Positions 55,002-64,000 of a DNA stretch of 64,000 nucleotides are shown here, one piece after another. The translations under genes and the position numbers were made by a program. This stretch comes from Egicoccus sp. AB-alg2 (GTDB lineage: Bacteria; Actinomycetota; Nitriliruptoria; Nitriliruptorales; Nitriliruptoraceae). Every line of letters begins with the position of its first letter. Position 1 is the first letter of the stretch. The notes beneath the pieces are model-generated. The model was given only the letters and a program-made list of their open reading frames with translations. It made no database searches and was not told where the DNA came from. The stretch lies in NCBI RefSeq assembly GCF_041821065.1, contig NZ_JBGUAX010000001.1, positions 310,001 to 374,000 on the forward strand. The letters are read 5' to 3'.

Positions 55002-55588
55002 TGGAGGACGCCCTTCGTGGATGGCACGGTGCCGGCGCTGGTCACCGCCACCGCCCGGCGCAGCGCGACGGCGACCGCCTTGAACACCGACTCGTAGACG
55101 TGGTGGGTGTTCTCGCCCGACACGTTGTGCACGTGCAGGGTGATGCGGGCGTTGGCCACCACCGCCTCGAAGAAGTGCTTGAGCAGGTGGGCCTCCATCG
55201 TGCCGATGAACGGCACCGGCGGGGTCACGTCCCACACCAGGAACGGGCGGCCCGACAGGTCCAGCGCGACCCGGGTGAGCGCCTCGTCGATCGGCACCTG
55301 CGAGTCACCGAACCGTTCGACGCCCGCCCGGTCGCCCCAGGCCTCGGCGAGCGCCTGACCGAGCGCGATGCCGACGTCCTCGACGGTGTGGTGCTCGTCG
55401 ATCTGCAGGTCACCCTGGGCCCGGACGGTGAGGTCGAGCCGGCCGTGACGCCCGAGCTGGTCGAGCATGTGGTCGAAGAACGGCACGCCCGTGTCCACCT
55501 CGACGGTGCCGGTGCCGTCGAGATCGACCTCGACCTCGATCTTGGTCTCCTTGGTGTCGCGGGTGACGCGACCGACACGGCTGCTCAC
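54998..55588 (-). CDS. hisB: Imidazoleglycerol-phosphate dehydratase
   Basis: Dehydrates imidazole glycerol phosphate to imidazole acetol phosphate with manganese. The 196-residue monofunctional enzyme has GVPFFDHMLDQLGRHG, DEHHTVEDVGIALGQAL, ANARITLHVHNVSGENTHHVYESVFKA, giving the metal-binding His/Glu clusters. It is not fused to a HisN-type phosphatase. The GTG 55588 start is 66 bp after the hisC stop. Confidence 0.97.
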   Translation of the reverse strand: MSSRVGRVTRDTKETKIEVEVDLDGTGTVEVDTGVPFFDHMLDQLGRHGRLDLTVRAQGDLQIDEHHTVEDVGIALGQALAEAWGDRAGVERFGDSQVPIDEALTRVALDLSGRPFLVWDVTPPVPFIGTMEAHLLKHFFEAVVANARITLHVHNVSGENTHHVYESVFKAVAVALRRAVAVTSAGTVPSTKGVLQ

Positions 55589-55654
55589 GGGAGGGCTCCT
55601 TCGGGAAACGGGTGACGGCGGCAGGTGGACGTCGGGGCGGATCGAGGAACTTCG

Positions 55655-56743
55655 TCAGGCCAGGCTGGCGTGCAGGGCGGCGAGGAAGGCGTCGTTCTCC
55701 ACCGGCGTGCCGATGGTGGCGCGCAGGCAACCGGCCAGACGCGGCTTCGTCGAGAAGTCGCGCACCAGGACGCCGTGGTCGAGCAGCCGCGAGAACAGGT
55801 CCGGCACCGCGGTGCGGAACAGGACGAAGTTCGCGGCCGACGGCCACACCTCGACCCCGTCCAGCGCCTGCAGCGCGGCGGCGACGCGGTCACGTTCGTC
55901 GGCGACCCGTCGGCGGTGCTCGAGGAACACCTCCTCGTGCTCGAGTGCCACCAGCCCGGCCGCCTGCTTGACGGCGTCGAGGTGGTAGGGCAGCCGGACC
56001 TTCTGCACGTCCTGCACGACCCAGGGCTGTGCGACGAGGTAGCCGAGGCGCAGCCCCGCCAGCCGGAAGGCCTTCGAGAAGGTGCGCACCACGACCAGGC
56101 GCGGCAGCCCGGCCAGCGACGGCAGCGCCGAGGCGTCCGCCGGGCCGAACTCCACGTAGGCCTCGTCGACGACGACCAGCGCACGCGTGGTGTCGTGCAG
56201 TCGGCGCAGGACGTCGCGCGCGACCGGCGTACCGACGGGGTTGTTCGGGCTGGGGACCAGCACGAGGTCGGGGTGCGCGGCCGTGATGGCGTCGGCCACC
56301 TCGGCGGTGAGCTGGAAGTCGTCGTCGAGGTCGACCTCGACCGCTGGCGTCAGCGCGGTGCGACACAGCTCGGGGTACATGGAGTAGCCGGGCCGGACGT
56401 GCACGGCGCGGCGCCCCGGCCCGCCGTAGGCCTGCAGCAGCTGCAACAGCACCTCGTTGGAGCCGTTCGCGGCCCAGACCTGCTCCGCGGATACACCGTG
56501 GCGCGTGCCGAGCGCCGTGCGCAACGCGCGGTGGGGCCGGTCCGGATAGCGGTTGAGCTCCAGCGACTGGATCCGCTGCGCGAGGGCCGGCAGGAACGCC
56601 GCCGGCGGCGGCTCGGCCGTCTCGTTGGTGTTCAGACGCACCGGCACGTCGAGCTGCGGGGCGCCGTAGGGCTCGACGTCCGCGAGTTCGGGGCGCACCG
56701 GCAGCCGGTCGGCGGCCGTGCGCTGCGGCGATCCGGTCGTCAT
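55655..56743 (-). CDS. hisC: Histidinol-phosphate aminotransferase
   Basis: PLP-dependent transaminase converting imidazole acetol phosphate to histidinol phosphate. The 362-residue product has VRLNTNETAEPPP at the N-terminus, ANGSNEVLLQLLQAYGG, PSPNNPVGTPV, VVDEAYVEF and the PLP lysine in TFSKAFRLAGLRLGYL, followed by the substrate Arg in GCLRATIGTPVEN. The ATG 56743 overlaps the hisD stop (ATGA). Confidence 0.97.
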   Translation of the reverse strand: MTTGSPQRTAADRLPVRPELADVEPYGAPQLDVPVRLNTNETAEPPPAAFLPALAQRIQSLELNRYPDRPHRALRTALGTRHGVSAEQVWAANGSNEVLLQLLQAYGGPGRRAVHVRPGYSMYPELCRTALTPAVEVDLDDDFQLTAEVADAITAAHPDLVLVPSPNNPVGTPVARDVLRRLHDTTRALVVVDEAYVEFGPADASALPSLAGLPRLVVVRTFSKAFRLAGLRLGYLVAQPWVVQDVQKVRLPYHLDAVKQAAGLVALEHEEVFLEHRRRVADERDRVAAALQALDGVEVWPSAANFVLFRTAVPDLFSRLLDHGVLVRDFSTKPRLAGCLRATIGTPVENDAFLAALHASLA

Positions 56744-58089
56744 CCGGCGTCGCCGTCCGCGAGCGGCGCCTCGAAGCGGACGTCGACGGCCCGCGCGTGG
56801 GCCGGCAGGTCCTCGCTGTGCGCAAGCGCGTCGACCGCGTCGGCGAAGTCGCGCAACTGCTGCTCGGTGTACTCCACGTAGTTGACCGGCACCAGGAACG
56901 ACGAGGTGGACAGCCCGCCCGTGAACCGGGCCGTGCCCGACGTCGGCAGCGTGTGGTTGGGGCCGGCGCCGTAGTCGCCGACCGACACCGGCGTCCAGGG
57001 ACCGACGAAGGTGGTGCCGGCGTAGCGCACGCGCTCGGCGACCTTACCGGCGTCGGCGGTGTGGACCTCGAGGTGCTCGGCGGCGAACGCCTCCGCCACC
57101 TCCACGGCGTGGTCGAGGTCGTCCACCACGGCCACGGTCCCCTGGTTGCGCAGGGCGGTCTCGATGCGCTGGGCGTGCCGGGCGCGCGGGACCTCGCGCT
57201 CCAGCGCGGCCTCCACCGGGTCGACCAGCCCGGGTTCGGTCGTGATCAGCAGGGCGACGACCAACTCGTCGTGCTCGGCCTGTCCGACGAGGTCGGCGGC
57301 GACGAGGCGCGGGTCGGCCGTGTCGTCGGCGATGATCGCCACCTCGGTCGGCCCGGCGTAGCCGTCGATGCCGACGAGGCCCTGCGCGGCCAACTGCTGC
57401 TTGGCGAGGGACACGTAGAGGTTGCCCGGACCGACCACCATGTCGCAGTGCGGCACCGACTCGGTGCCGTGGGCCATGGCGGCGATCGCCTGAGCGCCCC
57501 CGACCCGCACGACCCGGTCGACGCCGAGCAGCGCGGCCGTGGCGAGGACGGTGCGGTTGGGCCAGCCGTCGCGCTCACCGGTGGTGATGTCGTCGAAGCC
57601 GGTGCCCGTCGGTGGGGTGCACAGCACGATCTCGTCCACGCCGGCGACCTGCGCCGGCACGACCGTCATGATCACGGTCGACGGGTAGGCGGCCTTGCCG
57701 CCGGGCACGTAGACGCCGGCCCGGGACACCGGGCGGTGCCAGACACCCATGCGCACGCCGTCGAGGCGGTCCTCCCAATCCTGCGGCCGGCAGCGCTCGT
57801 GGTACCAGCGGACCTGGGCGATGGAGCGCTCGAGCGCCGCACGCAGGCGCGGGTCGAGCCGCTCGAGGGATTCCTGCAGGACCTCGCGGGGGACGACCAG
57901 CTCGTCGACCTGCTGCCGGTCGAATCGGGCCGTCAGTTCGCGCAGCGCGGTGTCGCCGTGGTCCCGGACCGCATGCAGGGTCGCGTCGACGCCCTCGCGG
58001 GCGGCGGCGAGGTCGGTGCGGGGGCGGGGCAGCCGGTCACGGGGATCGGACCGGTCGCCACGCAGGTCGAGGACCGTGAGCCTGGACAT
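56740..58089 (-). CDS. hisD: Histidinol dehydrogenase
   Basis: Last enzyme of histidine synthesis, oxidising histidinol to histidine with two NAD and zinc. The 449-residue product shows RAGVYVPGGKAAYPSTVIMTVVPA, ALLGVDRVVRVGGAQAIAAMAHGTESV, IDGYAGPTEVAIIAD, the EHDE region QAEHDELVVALL and the catalytic His in GAGPNHTLPTSGTAR. ATG 58089 has AAGG nine bases upstream; an in-frame start at 58116 has no clear ribosome site. It is first of the hisDCBHAF operon. Confidence 0.97.
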   Translation of the reverse strand: MSRLTVLDLRGDRSDPRDRLPRPRTDLAAAREGVDATLHAVRDHGDTALRELTARFDRQQVDELVVPREVLQESLERLDPRLRAALERSIAQVRWYHERCRPQDWEDRLDGVRMGVWHRPVSRAGVYVPGGKAAYPSTVIMTVVPAQVAGVDEIVLCTPPTGTGFDDITTGERDGWPNRTVLATAALLGVDRVVRVGGAQAIAAMAHGTESVPHCDMVVGPGNLYVSLAKQQLAAQGLVGIDGYAGPTEVAIIADDTADPRLVAADLVGQAEHDELVVALLITTEPGLVDPVEAALEREVPRARHAQRIETALRNQGTVAVVDDLDHAVEVAEAFAAEHLEVHTADAGKVAERVRYAGTTFVGPWTPVSVGDYGAGPNHTLPTSGTARFTGGLSTSSFLVPVNYVEYTEQQLRDFADAVDALAHSEDLPAHARAVDVRFEAPLADGDAG

Positions 58090-58191
58090 GCGGCTGCACC
58101 TTGCGGCGGGGACCACCGGAGCGTACCCACGCGCGCTGCACGCCCGGTCGCCCCCGCGGACCGAGGTCCCGGGGATCCGCCATCGGCGGCG

Positions 58192-58410
58192 TCAGTTGCC
58201 GATGATGCCGCCGCCGACGAGCGCGTAGACGAGCAGACCGAGGACCAGGGCGCCGACGATGATCCACATCGTGCCCTTGGAGGCGGTCCCCGACCGCTGC
58301 GCCTCGGGGTGCATACCCGGACGGCGGCTGGCGTCCTCACGGTGCTCGGGACGGTCGACGGGCGCGTTGCTGCGGCCGTCCTCGGGTTCGTTCTGGTGCG
58401 GGATGGCCAT
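58192..58410 (-). CDS. Small tail-anchored membrane protein
   Basis: A 72-residue protein. The first 45 residues are polar and charged (Pro-, Glu- and Arg-rich), and the C-terminus is a single hydrophobic helix (MWIIVGALVLGLLVYALVGGGII), so it is probably tail-anchored. GGAG lies six bases before ATG 58410. It lies 102 bp upstream of hisD on the same strand. No family is recognised. Confidence 0.7.
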   Translation of the reverse strand: MAIPHQNEPEDGRSNAPVDRPEHREDASRRPGMHPEAQRSGTASKGTMWIIVGALVLGLLVYALVGGGIIGN

Positions 58411-58606
58411 CTCGGACTCCGACGGTTCGCGTACGGGCGACCAGCCTTGCGCGTCCCGCCTCCCCGTGGTCGTGCCCTCCGTCCGTCGTCGGGACGGGGT
58501 CGTGGCCGGATCCGAACCAACGGCCGTGACCGCCGGTGGGTGCCGGCGGCCACCGGGTGGTGCGCGTTCGCGGCAGCCGGCGGCGGGCCCGGCGACGCGA
58601 CGCCGG

Positions 58607-60133
58607 TCAGGCCACGGACACGATCGTGGTCCCGGAGGACACCAGGTCGTACAGCTCGATCACGTCGGCGTTGTACATCCGCACGCAGCCGTTGGAGGAG
58701 GCGCTGCCGACCGAGGCTTCGTTGGGCGTGCCGTGGAACCGGATCAGCGTGTCCCGACCCTGCTTGGTGTTCCAGTTCAGGGCCCGCGGGCCGAGGGGGT
58801 TGTCCGGGCCCGGGCCGATGCTGGCCGGCATGTCACGGCCCCAACGGTCCGGCGCCGGGTTCACCCAGGTGGGCTCGAAGCGCTTCGCGCCGATCACGAA
58901 CGTGCCCGTCGGCGTCGGGCTGTTGTTCGTGCCGACGGCGACCGGCCAGCTGCGCTGCCGCTCGGCACCTCGGTACAGGTGCAGCTCGCGGGCGGACTGG
59001 TCGAGCAGCAGCACCGTCCCGAACGAGTCCGCGGTCACGCTCGGGCGGGTCGTGACGAGTTCGAGGGAGACCTCGTCCGTGTCCCCGCGCAGCGCCGCGG
59101 CCAGCCGTTCGCGGGCCTGGCTGCGGTCGACGGCGATGCCGGTGCGCTCGGGGACCACCGTGAACTCACCGTTCGCGAACGTGATCTCCGCGTCGCGGCC
59201 CGCGACCTCCTTGCCGGCCGCGAGCGAGTCGACGACGGCGGTGAGCGAGCCGTCGGGGAACGCGAGCTCGACGCCGTCGACGGTCACGTCGCCGGAGCCG
59301 GCGGCCCGCTCGAGTGCCGCGGCCAGCACGGCCTCGGCGTCGTTGGTGGCACCCACGTCCCGCGGCGTCAGCCGCTGCGTGACGTCCTCGAGGCCGACCG
59401 TGACGGTGTGGTCGTAGGCGTCGCGGACAGCGGCCTCGACCGCGTCCGCGACCTCGCGGACGAGCTCGGTGCGGACCCTCGGCGCCACCTCGGTGACCGG
59501 GAGCTCGACCGTGTCGGCGTCCGCGGTCAGCAACTCGCGCACGGCGTCGGCGGCTGCGTCGTGGTCGACCGCGCGACCGATCACCTCGTCGGCGACGACG
59601 ACGTGGTCGCCGGCCCAGGTCGCGTCGGCGTCCACGGGTGCACGATCCACGTCGGTCGCGATGCCGGCCACGAAGGCGTCGATGCCCTCGTCGGGCACCT
59701 CGACGCCGACCTCGGCCGAGACGTCGGCGGTGCCGTTGGCCCAGCGCATGCGGGCCAGGTCACCGAAGCCGGCGGACTCCGTGTGGTCGAGGGCGGCGGC
59801 CACGGCGGCGGCGACGTCGGCCGTGCCACCCAGCTCCCGGGCGGTCGTCGTCCAGCGGTCCTGACCGTGGGTGACGACCAGGTCCCGGTCGAGGCGCTGC
59901 GCGAGGTGCGCCTGGACCGCCTCGACGGCTTCGTCCTCGGTGCTGCCGCCGACGTCCACGGTCGCGACCGTCGTCCCTGGTAGCAACCGGCCCTCGGTGC
60001 GCAACTGGTCGCCCCAGGCGACGGTCGCGGCACTCATCGCCGCGGCCACCGCGAGCAGCACCACCAGCAGGCCGCTGAGCACCAGCGCGCGTGCGCCCGG
60101 TCGTGACCTCGCGTGGTCCGTGTCCGTGGTCAT
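58607..60133 (-). CDS. L,D-transpeptidase with N-terminal peptidoglycan-binding-type domains
   Basis: A 508-residue envelope enzyme that forms 3-3 crosslinks in peptidoglycan or attaches proteins to it. The N-terminal membrane anchor (about 16-38) is followed by two PG_binding_4-like domains (about 45-360; for example LLPGTTVATVDVGGSTEDEAVEAVQAHL). The YkuD domain (about 380-508) has IRFHGTPNEASVGSASSNGCVRMYN, holding the catalytic Cys; the usual His before Gly-Cys is Asn here. ATG 60133 was chosen over 60139 by ribosome-site spacing. It is 154 bp downstream of dnaE1 on the same strand. Confidence 0.9.
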   Translation of the reverse strand: MTTDTDHARSRPGARALVLSGLLVVLLAVAAAMSAATVAWGDQLRTEGRLLPGTTVATVDVGGSTEDEAVEAVQAHLAQRLDRDLVVTHGQDRWTTTARELGGTADVAAAVAAALDHTESAGFGDLARMRWANGTADVSAEVGVEVPDEGIDAFVAGIATDVDRAPVDADATWAGDHVVVADEVIGRAVDHDAAADAVRELLTADADTVELPVTEVAPRVRTELVREVADAVEAAVRDAYDHTVTVGLEDVTQRLTPRDVGATNDAEAVLAAALERAAGSGDVTVDGVELAFPDGSLTAVVDSLAAGKEVAGRDAEITFANGEFTVVPERTGIAVDRSQARERLAAALRGDTDEVSLELVTTRPSVTADSFGTVLLLDQSARELHLYRGAERQRSWPVAVGTNNSPTPTGTFVIGAKRFEPTWVNPAPDRWGRDMPASIGPGPDNPLGPRALNWNTKQGRDTLIRFHGTPNEASVGSASSNGCVRMYNADVIELYDLVSSGTTIVSVA

Positions 60134-60288
60134 CCCCATGCCCCCGTCGATCTGATCTCTTTCAACGCATACCAAACAGCATGCGCTGGCTCCGAGGATA
60201 ACCCGGTCGTGCGACCATGCATCGGACGCGCGTTGCGGCCACCGGACGCAGTCCGATGCAACCTCGCGGCGGTCTCATGCGTCCGCCG

Positions 60289-63200
60289 TCAGGTCAGCGC
60301 GGGCTCGCGGTCCTTGGCCCGCCGCCACCTCGGCTCCTCGTCGTCGCCGCCGAAGGTCCGGTCGCCCGCGTCGTCGTCGACGCTCTGCGGGCCGAACGCC
60401 GCCTTGATCTCGCCGAAGAGTCCCGAGTGGCGCTCGACGCGCAGGTCGTCGCCCAGCCGGTAGGTACGCGACGCGCCGTCGAGCGCCTCCACCTGCAGGT
60501 GCACCGGCACCGGGCCCTGGTGGTGCACGAGGATGTCCTTGAGCCGGCGCACGGCATCCGCGGTGCACTGCTGGGCGGCGAAGCGCACCACGATCGGTGA
60601 GCCCAGCGCCTCCGACAGATCCGGCGCCGACACCCGGTTGGCCTGCAACTTGATCGCCTCGTCGCGAACCTCGAGGCGACCGGTGACCACCAGCACCGCG
60701 TCCTCGACCAGGACCTCGTGGGCCGCCCGGTAGGTGTTGGGCCAGAACACCACCTCGACGTTGCCCGTGAGGTCCTCGAGCGTGGCCACCAGGTAGGTGT
60801 CACCCTTCTTGGTGAACTTCTTGGTGAGGCCGGTCAGCACACCTCCGACCGTGACGTTGTCGTTGTCCTTGCGCTCGCGCAGACCGGCGCAACTGGTGTC
60901 GATGTGGCGCTCGAGCACCCGCTCGGTCCCGAACAACGGATGGTCGGAGACGTACAGGCCGAGCATCTCGCGCTCGAACTTCAGCAGCTGGGACTTGTCG
61001 AACTCGTCGGTGGGGATCTCCGGCGCGTCGTCGAGGTCGACCGTGTCGCCGCCGTTGTCGTCGCCGAACAGCGACATGAAGCCGGCGGCCTCGTCCTTCT
61101 TCGCCTTCTGGGCGGTGTCGACCATCAGCTCGTAGACGGCGAGCAGCCCCTTGCGGCTGTGGCCGAGCGACGAGAACGCCCCCGCCAGGACGAGGTTCTC
61201 CAGGGTGCGCTTGTTGAGCACGCTCGCGTCGACCTTGGCGCAGAAGTCGGCGAAGTCGACGAAGCGGCCCTTCTCCGTACGGGCCCGCACGATCTGCTCG
61301 ACGATGCCCTCACCGACCCCGCGCACGGCCGACAGCCCGAACAGGATCTGGTCGTCGCGAGGGGTGAAGTCGCTGCCCGACTCGTTGATGTCCGGCGGGA
61401 GCACGGGGATGCCCATGCGCCGGCACTCGTTGAGGTAGAGCGGCTTGTTGTCCTTGTGGTTCTTCACGCTGGTCAGCAGCGCCGCCATGTACTCGACCGG
61501 GTAGTGCGCCTTGAGCCAGGCGGTCTGGTAGCTGACGACGCCGTAGGCGACCGTGTGCGACTTGTTGAACCCGTACTCGGCGAACTTCTCGATGAGGCCC
61601 CACAGGGACGTCATCAGTTGCTTGTCGTAGCCGTTGTCGACGCCACCGCTGATGAACTGGTCCTTGAAGGACTCCATCAGGTCGCGCTTCTTCTTGCCGA
61701 CCGCCTTGCGCAGCCCGTCGGCGTCCGACATCGTGAAGCCCGCCAGATCGGTGGCGATCTTCATGACCTGCTCTTGGTAGACGATCACGCCGTAGCTCTC
61801 GCCCAGCACGGGCTCGAGGTCCGGGTGGGCGTACGAGACGCCCTCCAGCCCGTTCTTGCGGTTGGCGTAGGCGACGTGCATGTCCATGGACAGTGGGCCC
61901 GGGCGGTACAGCGCCAGCAGGGCCGAGATGTCCTCGAAGCGGGTCGGCTTGAGCTTTCGGACCAGGGCCTGCATGCCGGTGGAGTCCAACTGGAACACCC
62001 CGAGGGTGAACCCGGTGGACAGCATCTCGTAGGCCTTGGGGTCGTCCATGTCCCCGAGCAGTTCCGGGTCGTCGAGATCGACCTCGACCCCCCGGTTGGC
62101 CTTGATGTGCCGTTCGGCGTCCGAGATGACGGTGAGGTTGCGCAGGCCGAGGAAGTCCATCTTCAGCAGACCGATGGCCTCGGCCGCGCCCATCTCGTAC
62201 TGGGTGACGATCTCGCCGTTGTCGGTCTTCAGCAGCGGCACGACCTCGTCCAGCGGCGAGGCGCCGATGATGACCGCGGCCGCGTGGATGCCGTGCTGGC
62301 GCTTCAGTCCCTCGAGTTTCTCCGCCGTCTCCAGCACCTTGCGGTAGGTGGGGTCGTTGCGCGACTCGCGCAACTCGGAGGACTTCTCGTAGGCCTCGAC
62401 GAGCGGCGCCTCCTTGCCCTGCACCGGCGGCGGCATCATCTTGCACAGCGTGTCGCCGACGCTGAACGGCTCGTCGAGCACGCGGGCGGCGTCGCGGATG
62501 GCCGACTTGGCCTTGATGGTGCCGAAGGTGACGACCTGCGCGACGTGGTCGTCGCCGTAGCGCGAGGCGGCGTAGCGGATCATCTCGCCGCGGCGGCGGT
62601 CGTCGAAGTCGATGTCGATGTCCGGCATCTGGATGCGTGCCGGGTTGAGGAAGCGCTCGAAGATCAGCCCGTACTTGATCGGGTCGACGCGCGTGATGTC
62701 GGTGCAGAAGGCCACCACCGACCCGCCGGCCGAGCCGCGCCCGGGCCCGACCCGGATCCCGGCGCTGCGGGCGTACTCGCACAGGTCGGCGACGATCAGG
62801 AAGTAGGCCGGGAAGCCCATGTTCTCGATGACGCCGAGCTCGTACTCGATGCGCTGGGCGACCGCGTCCGGGACCGGGTCGCCGTAGCGCTCCTTCGCGC
62901 CCTCCCAGACCTTGTGGCGCAGGAACTCGGCCTCGGTCATGCCGGGTGGGCACGGGAACGCCGGCAGCAGGTCGAGGTCGAACTCGATCTTCGCGTCGCA
63001 CATCTCCGCGATGTCGAGCGTGGCGTCGAGCGCGTCGCGGTACTGGTGGAACTCCTCGCGCATCTCACGGGCGGTCTTCACGTAGAACTGGTCGCCCGAG
63101 AACTTGAACCGGTCCGTGTCGGAGAGTTTCGAGCCGGTCTGGATGCACAGCAGGACGTCGTGTGCCTCGGCGTCCTCGGCGTTGGTGTAGTGCGAGTCGT

Positions 63201-63837
63201 TGGTGATGACGGTGCGCAGGCCGAGCTGCTTGGCCAGCTCCTCCAGGACCGGCCAGGTCGTCTTCTGCTCCGGGATGTCGTGGTCCTGGAGCTCGACGAA
63301 GAACCGCTCGGCGGTGTAGATGTCCTTGAAGTCGCTCAGGGCCTGGCGCGCCTTCTCCTCGTCGCCGGCGAGCAGGGCCTGGTTCACCTCGGAGCCGAGG
63401 CACCCCGACAGGACGACGATGCCTTCGCTGTGGGCCGCCAGCAGTTCCTTGTCGACGCGCGGCTTGTACCAGTAGCCGTCGAGGTAGGCCTTGGTGGACA
63501 GCTTGACGAGGTTCTTGTAGCCGGTGTCGTCGGCCGCCAAGGTCGTCAGATGGAAGTAGCGCTGCCGGCCGTCGGAGCCGCCGAGGCGCTGCTCGTTGCG
63601 CGACCCGATCGCCTGGTAGAGCTCGGAGCCGAGGATCGGCTTGACGCCCTTGGCCGTGCCCTGCCGGTAGAAGTCGGCGAGGCCGAACAGCACGCCGTGG
63701 TCGGTGATGGCGACGCCCGGCTGCCCGTCCTGGGCGACCTTGTCGAACAGCTGGCCGACACGCGAGGCGCCGTCGAGCATCGAGTACTCGGTGTGGACGT
63801 GCAGGTGGACGAAGCTGTCGCGGTCGCCACTGCCCAC
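60289..63837 (-). CDS. dnaE1: DNA polymerase III alpha subunit DnaE1
   Basis: Replicative C-family polymerase of 1182 residues. The N-terminal PHP domain is intact with HLHVHTEYSMLDG and AITDHGVLFG. In mycobacterial DnaE1 this domain is the proofreading exonuclease. The polymerase catalytic Asp residues lie in MPDIDIDFDDRRRGEMI (about residues 405-415), and GFNKSHTVAYGVVSYQTAWLK is a conserved finger segment. A helix-hairpin-helix, an OB fold (VTVGGVLTGLTKKFTKKGDTYLVATLEDLTGNVEVVFWPNTY) and a C-terminal domain follow. GTG 63837 has AGGGGAG upstream. The frame is open to 63996, but no gene is seen in 63838-64000. Confidence 0.97.
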   Translation of the reverse strand: MGSGDRDSFVHLHVHTEYSMLDGASRVGQLFDKVAQDGQPGVAITDHGVLFGLADFYRQGTAKGVKPILGSELYQAIGSRNEQRLGGSDGRQRYFHLTTLAADDTGYKNLVKLSTKAYLDGYWYKPRVDKELLAAHSEGIVVLSGCLGSEVNQALLAGDEEKARQALSDFKDIYTAERFFVELQDHDIPEQKTTWPVLEELAKQLGLRTVITNDSHYTNAEDAEAHDVLLCIQTGSKLSDTDRFKFSGDQFYVKTAREMREEFHQYRDALDATLDIAEMCDAKIEFDLDLLPAFPCPPGMTEAEFLRHKVWEGAKERYGDPVPDAVAQRIEYELGVIENMGFPAYFLIVADLCEYARSAGIRVGPGRGSAGGSVVAFCTDITRVDPIKYGLIFERFLNPARIQMPDIDIDFDDRRRGEMIRYAASRYGDDHVAQVVTFGTIKAKSAIRDAARVLDEPFSVGDTLCKMMPPPVQGKEAPLVEAYEKSSELRESRNDPTYRKVLETAEKLEGLKRQHGIHAAAVIIGASPLDEVVPLLKTDNGEIVTQYEMGAAEAIGLLKMDFLGLRNLTVISDAERHIKANRGVEVDLDDPELLGDMDDPKAYEMLSTGFTLGVFQLDSTGMQALVRKLKPTRFEDISALLALYRPGPLSMDMHVAYANRKNGLEGVSYAHPDLEPVLGESYGVIVYQEQVMKIATDLAGFTMSDADGLRKAVGKKKRDLMESFKDQFISGGVDNGYDKQLMTSLWGLIEKFAEYGFNKSHTVAYGVVSYQTAWLKAHYPVEYMAALLTSVKNHKDNKPLYLNECRRMGIPVLPPDINESGSDFTPRDDQILFGLSAVRGVGEGIVEQIVRARTEKGRFVDFADFCAKVDASVLNKRTLENLVLAGAFSSLGHSRKGLLAVYELMVDTAQKAKKDEAAGFMSLFGDDNGGDTVDLDDAPEIPTDEFDKSQLLKFEREMLGLYVSDHPLFGTERVLERHIDTSCAGLRERKDNDNVTVGGVLTGLTKKFTKKGDTYLVATLEDLTGNVEVVFWPNTYRAAHEVLVEDAVLVVTGRLEVRDEAIKLQANRVSAPDLSEALGSPIVVRFAAQQCTADAVRRLKDILVHHQGPVPVHLQVEALDGASRTYRLGDDLRVERHSGLFGEIKAAFGPQSVDDDAGDRTFGGDDEEPRWRRAKDREPALT

Positions 63838-64000
63838 TGCCGTCCACTCCCCTGCCCCACCACGGGGCACCGCATGCTCGTCGCTCGACCACATCCGGCC
63901 GGACCCCACCCGACCATGGCGGTGGGCAGCGTCGGCGCAGGCGGGAGTCCTCGGGGAAGGACCGCCGGGTCGACGCGCCGACGGTGCCAGAACCACACGC

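Overview
The window is about 64 kb of very GC-rich, densely coding DNA with many GTG starts and four-base start/stop overlaps. Several traits indicate a high-GC actinobacterium: a DnaE-type replicative polymerase with a PHP domain, a PolA without visible proofreading motifs, a PdtaR-type ANTAR regulator, a his-trp supracluster with a PriA-like HisA and no trpF, and a bisubstrate-looking biosynthetic layout like that of mycobacteria. Proteins are acidic and an OpuC-type osmoprotectant importer is present. A deep-branching actinobacterial lineage (for example the Nitriliruptoria) would fit, but that placement is a guess.

Read on the minus strand, the backbone genes run dnaE1 - hisDCBHAF - hisI-trpECBA - tRNA-Leu - pdtaR - polA - rpsA - coaE - uvrB. 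This is the order known from Mycobacterium tuberculosis (Rv1547 to Rv1633). Accessory segments interrupt it, and most of the unusual material lies in those segments.

Layout. 1-7256: end of a type 2 IPP isomerase gene, uvrB, a glycosyltransferase-like gene, a GAF-ANTAR regulator, coaE and rpsA. 7498-28660: a 21-kb accessory block lying between rpsA and polA, which are neighbours in mycobacteria. It holds a DNA glycosylase (tag), two PPOX-fold proteins, a lipase-maturation-factor homologue, a DUF1028 protein, a P-type cation ATPase, a carbohydrate/stress cluster (GH65 phosphorylase-like, universal stress protein, GT4, glycogen-debranching-like glucosidase), envelope proteins (DUF4389, PASTA lipoprotein), an FAD-linked oxidase, and a UlaA-type PTS with a SIS-domain protein. 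28670-37657: polA, a CnoX-like thioredoxin, a thioesterase, a TetR regulator with its likely target, and a polar amino-acid ABC importer. 37838-39910: a coiled-coil protein coupled to pdtaR, tRNA-Leu(CAA), and an HNH protein with three N-terminal repeats. 40291-44052: an OpuC-type importer. 44126-58089: the trp and his genes, split by a three-gene insert. 58192-63837: a small membrane protein, an L,D-transpeptidase and dnaE1.

No phage, insertion sequence, CRISPR array or recognised defence system was found. The least explained signals are regulatory or structural. They are a 25-bp tandem duplication that splits one start region into two in the PTS operon, repeated hairpin elements directly after two unrelated stop codons, a hairpin with a T-rich tail downstream of the GAF-ANTAR gene, and a three-repeat HNH protein abutting a tRNA.
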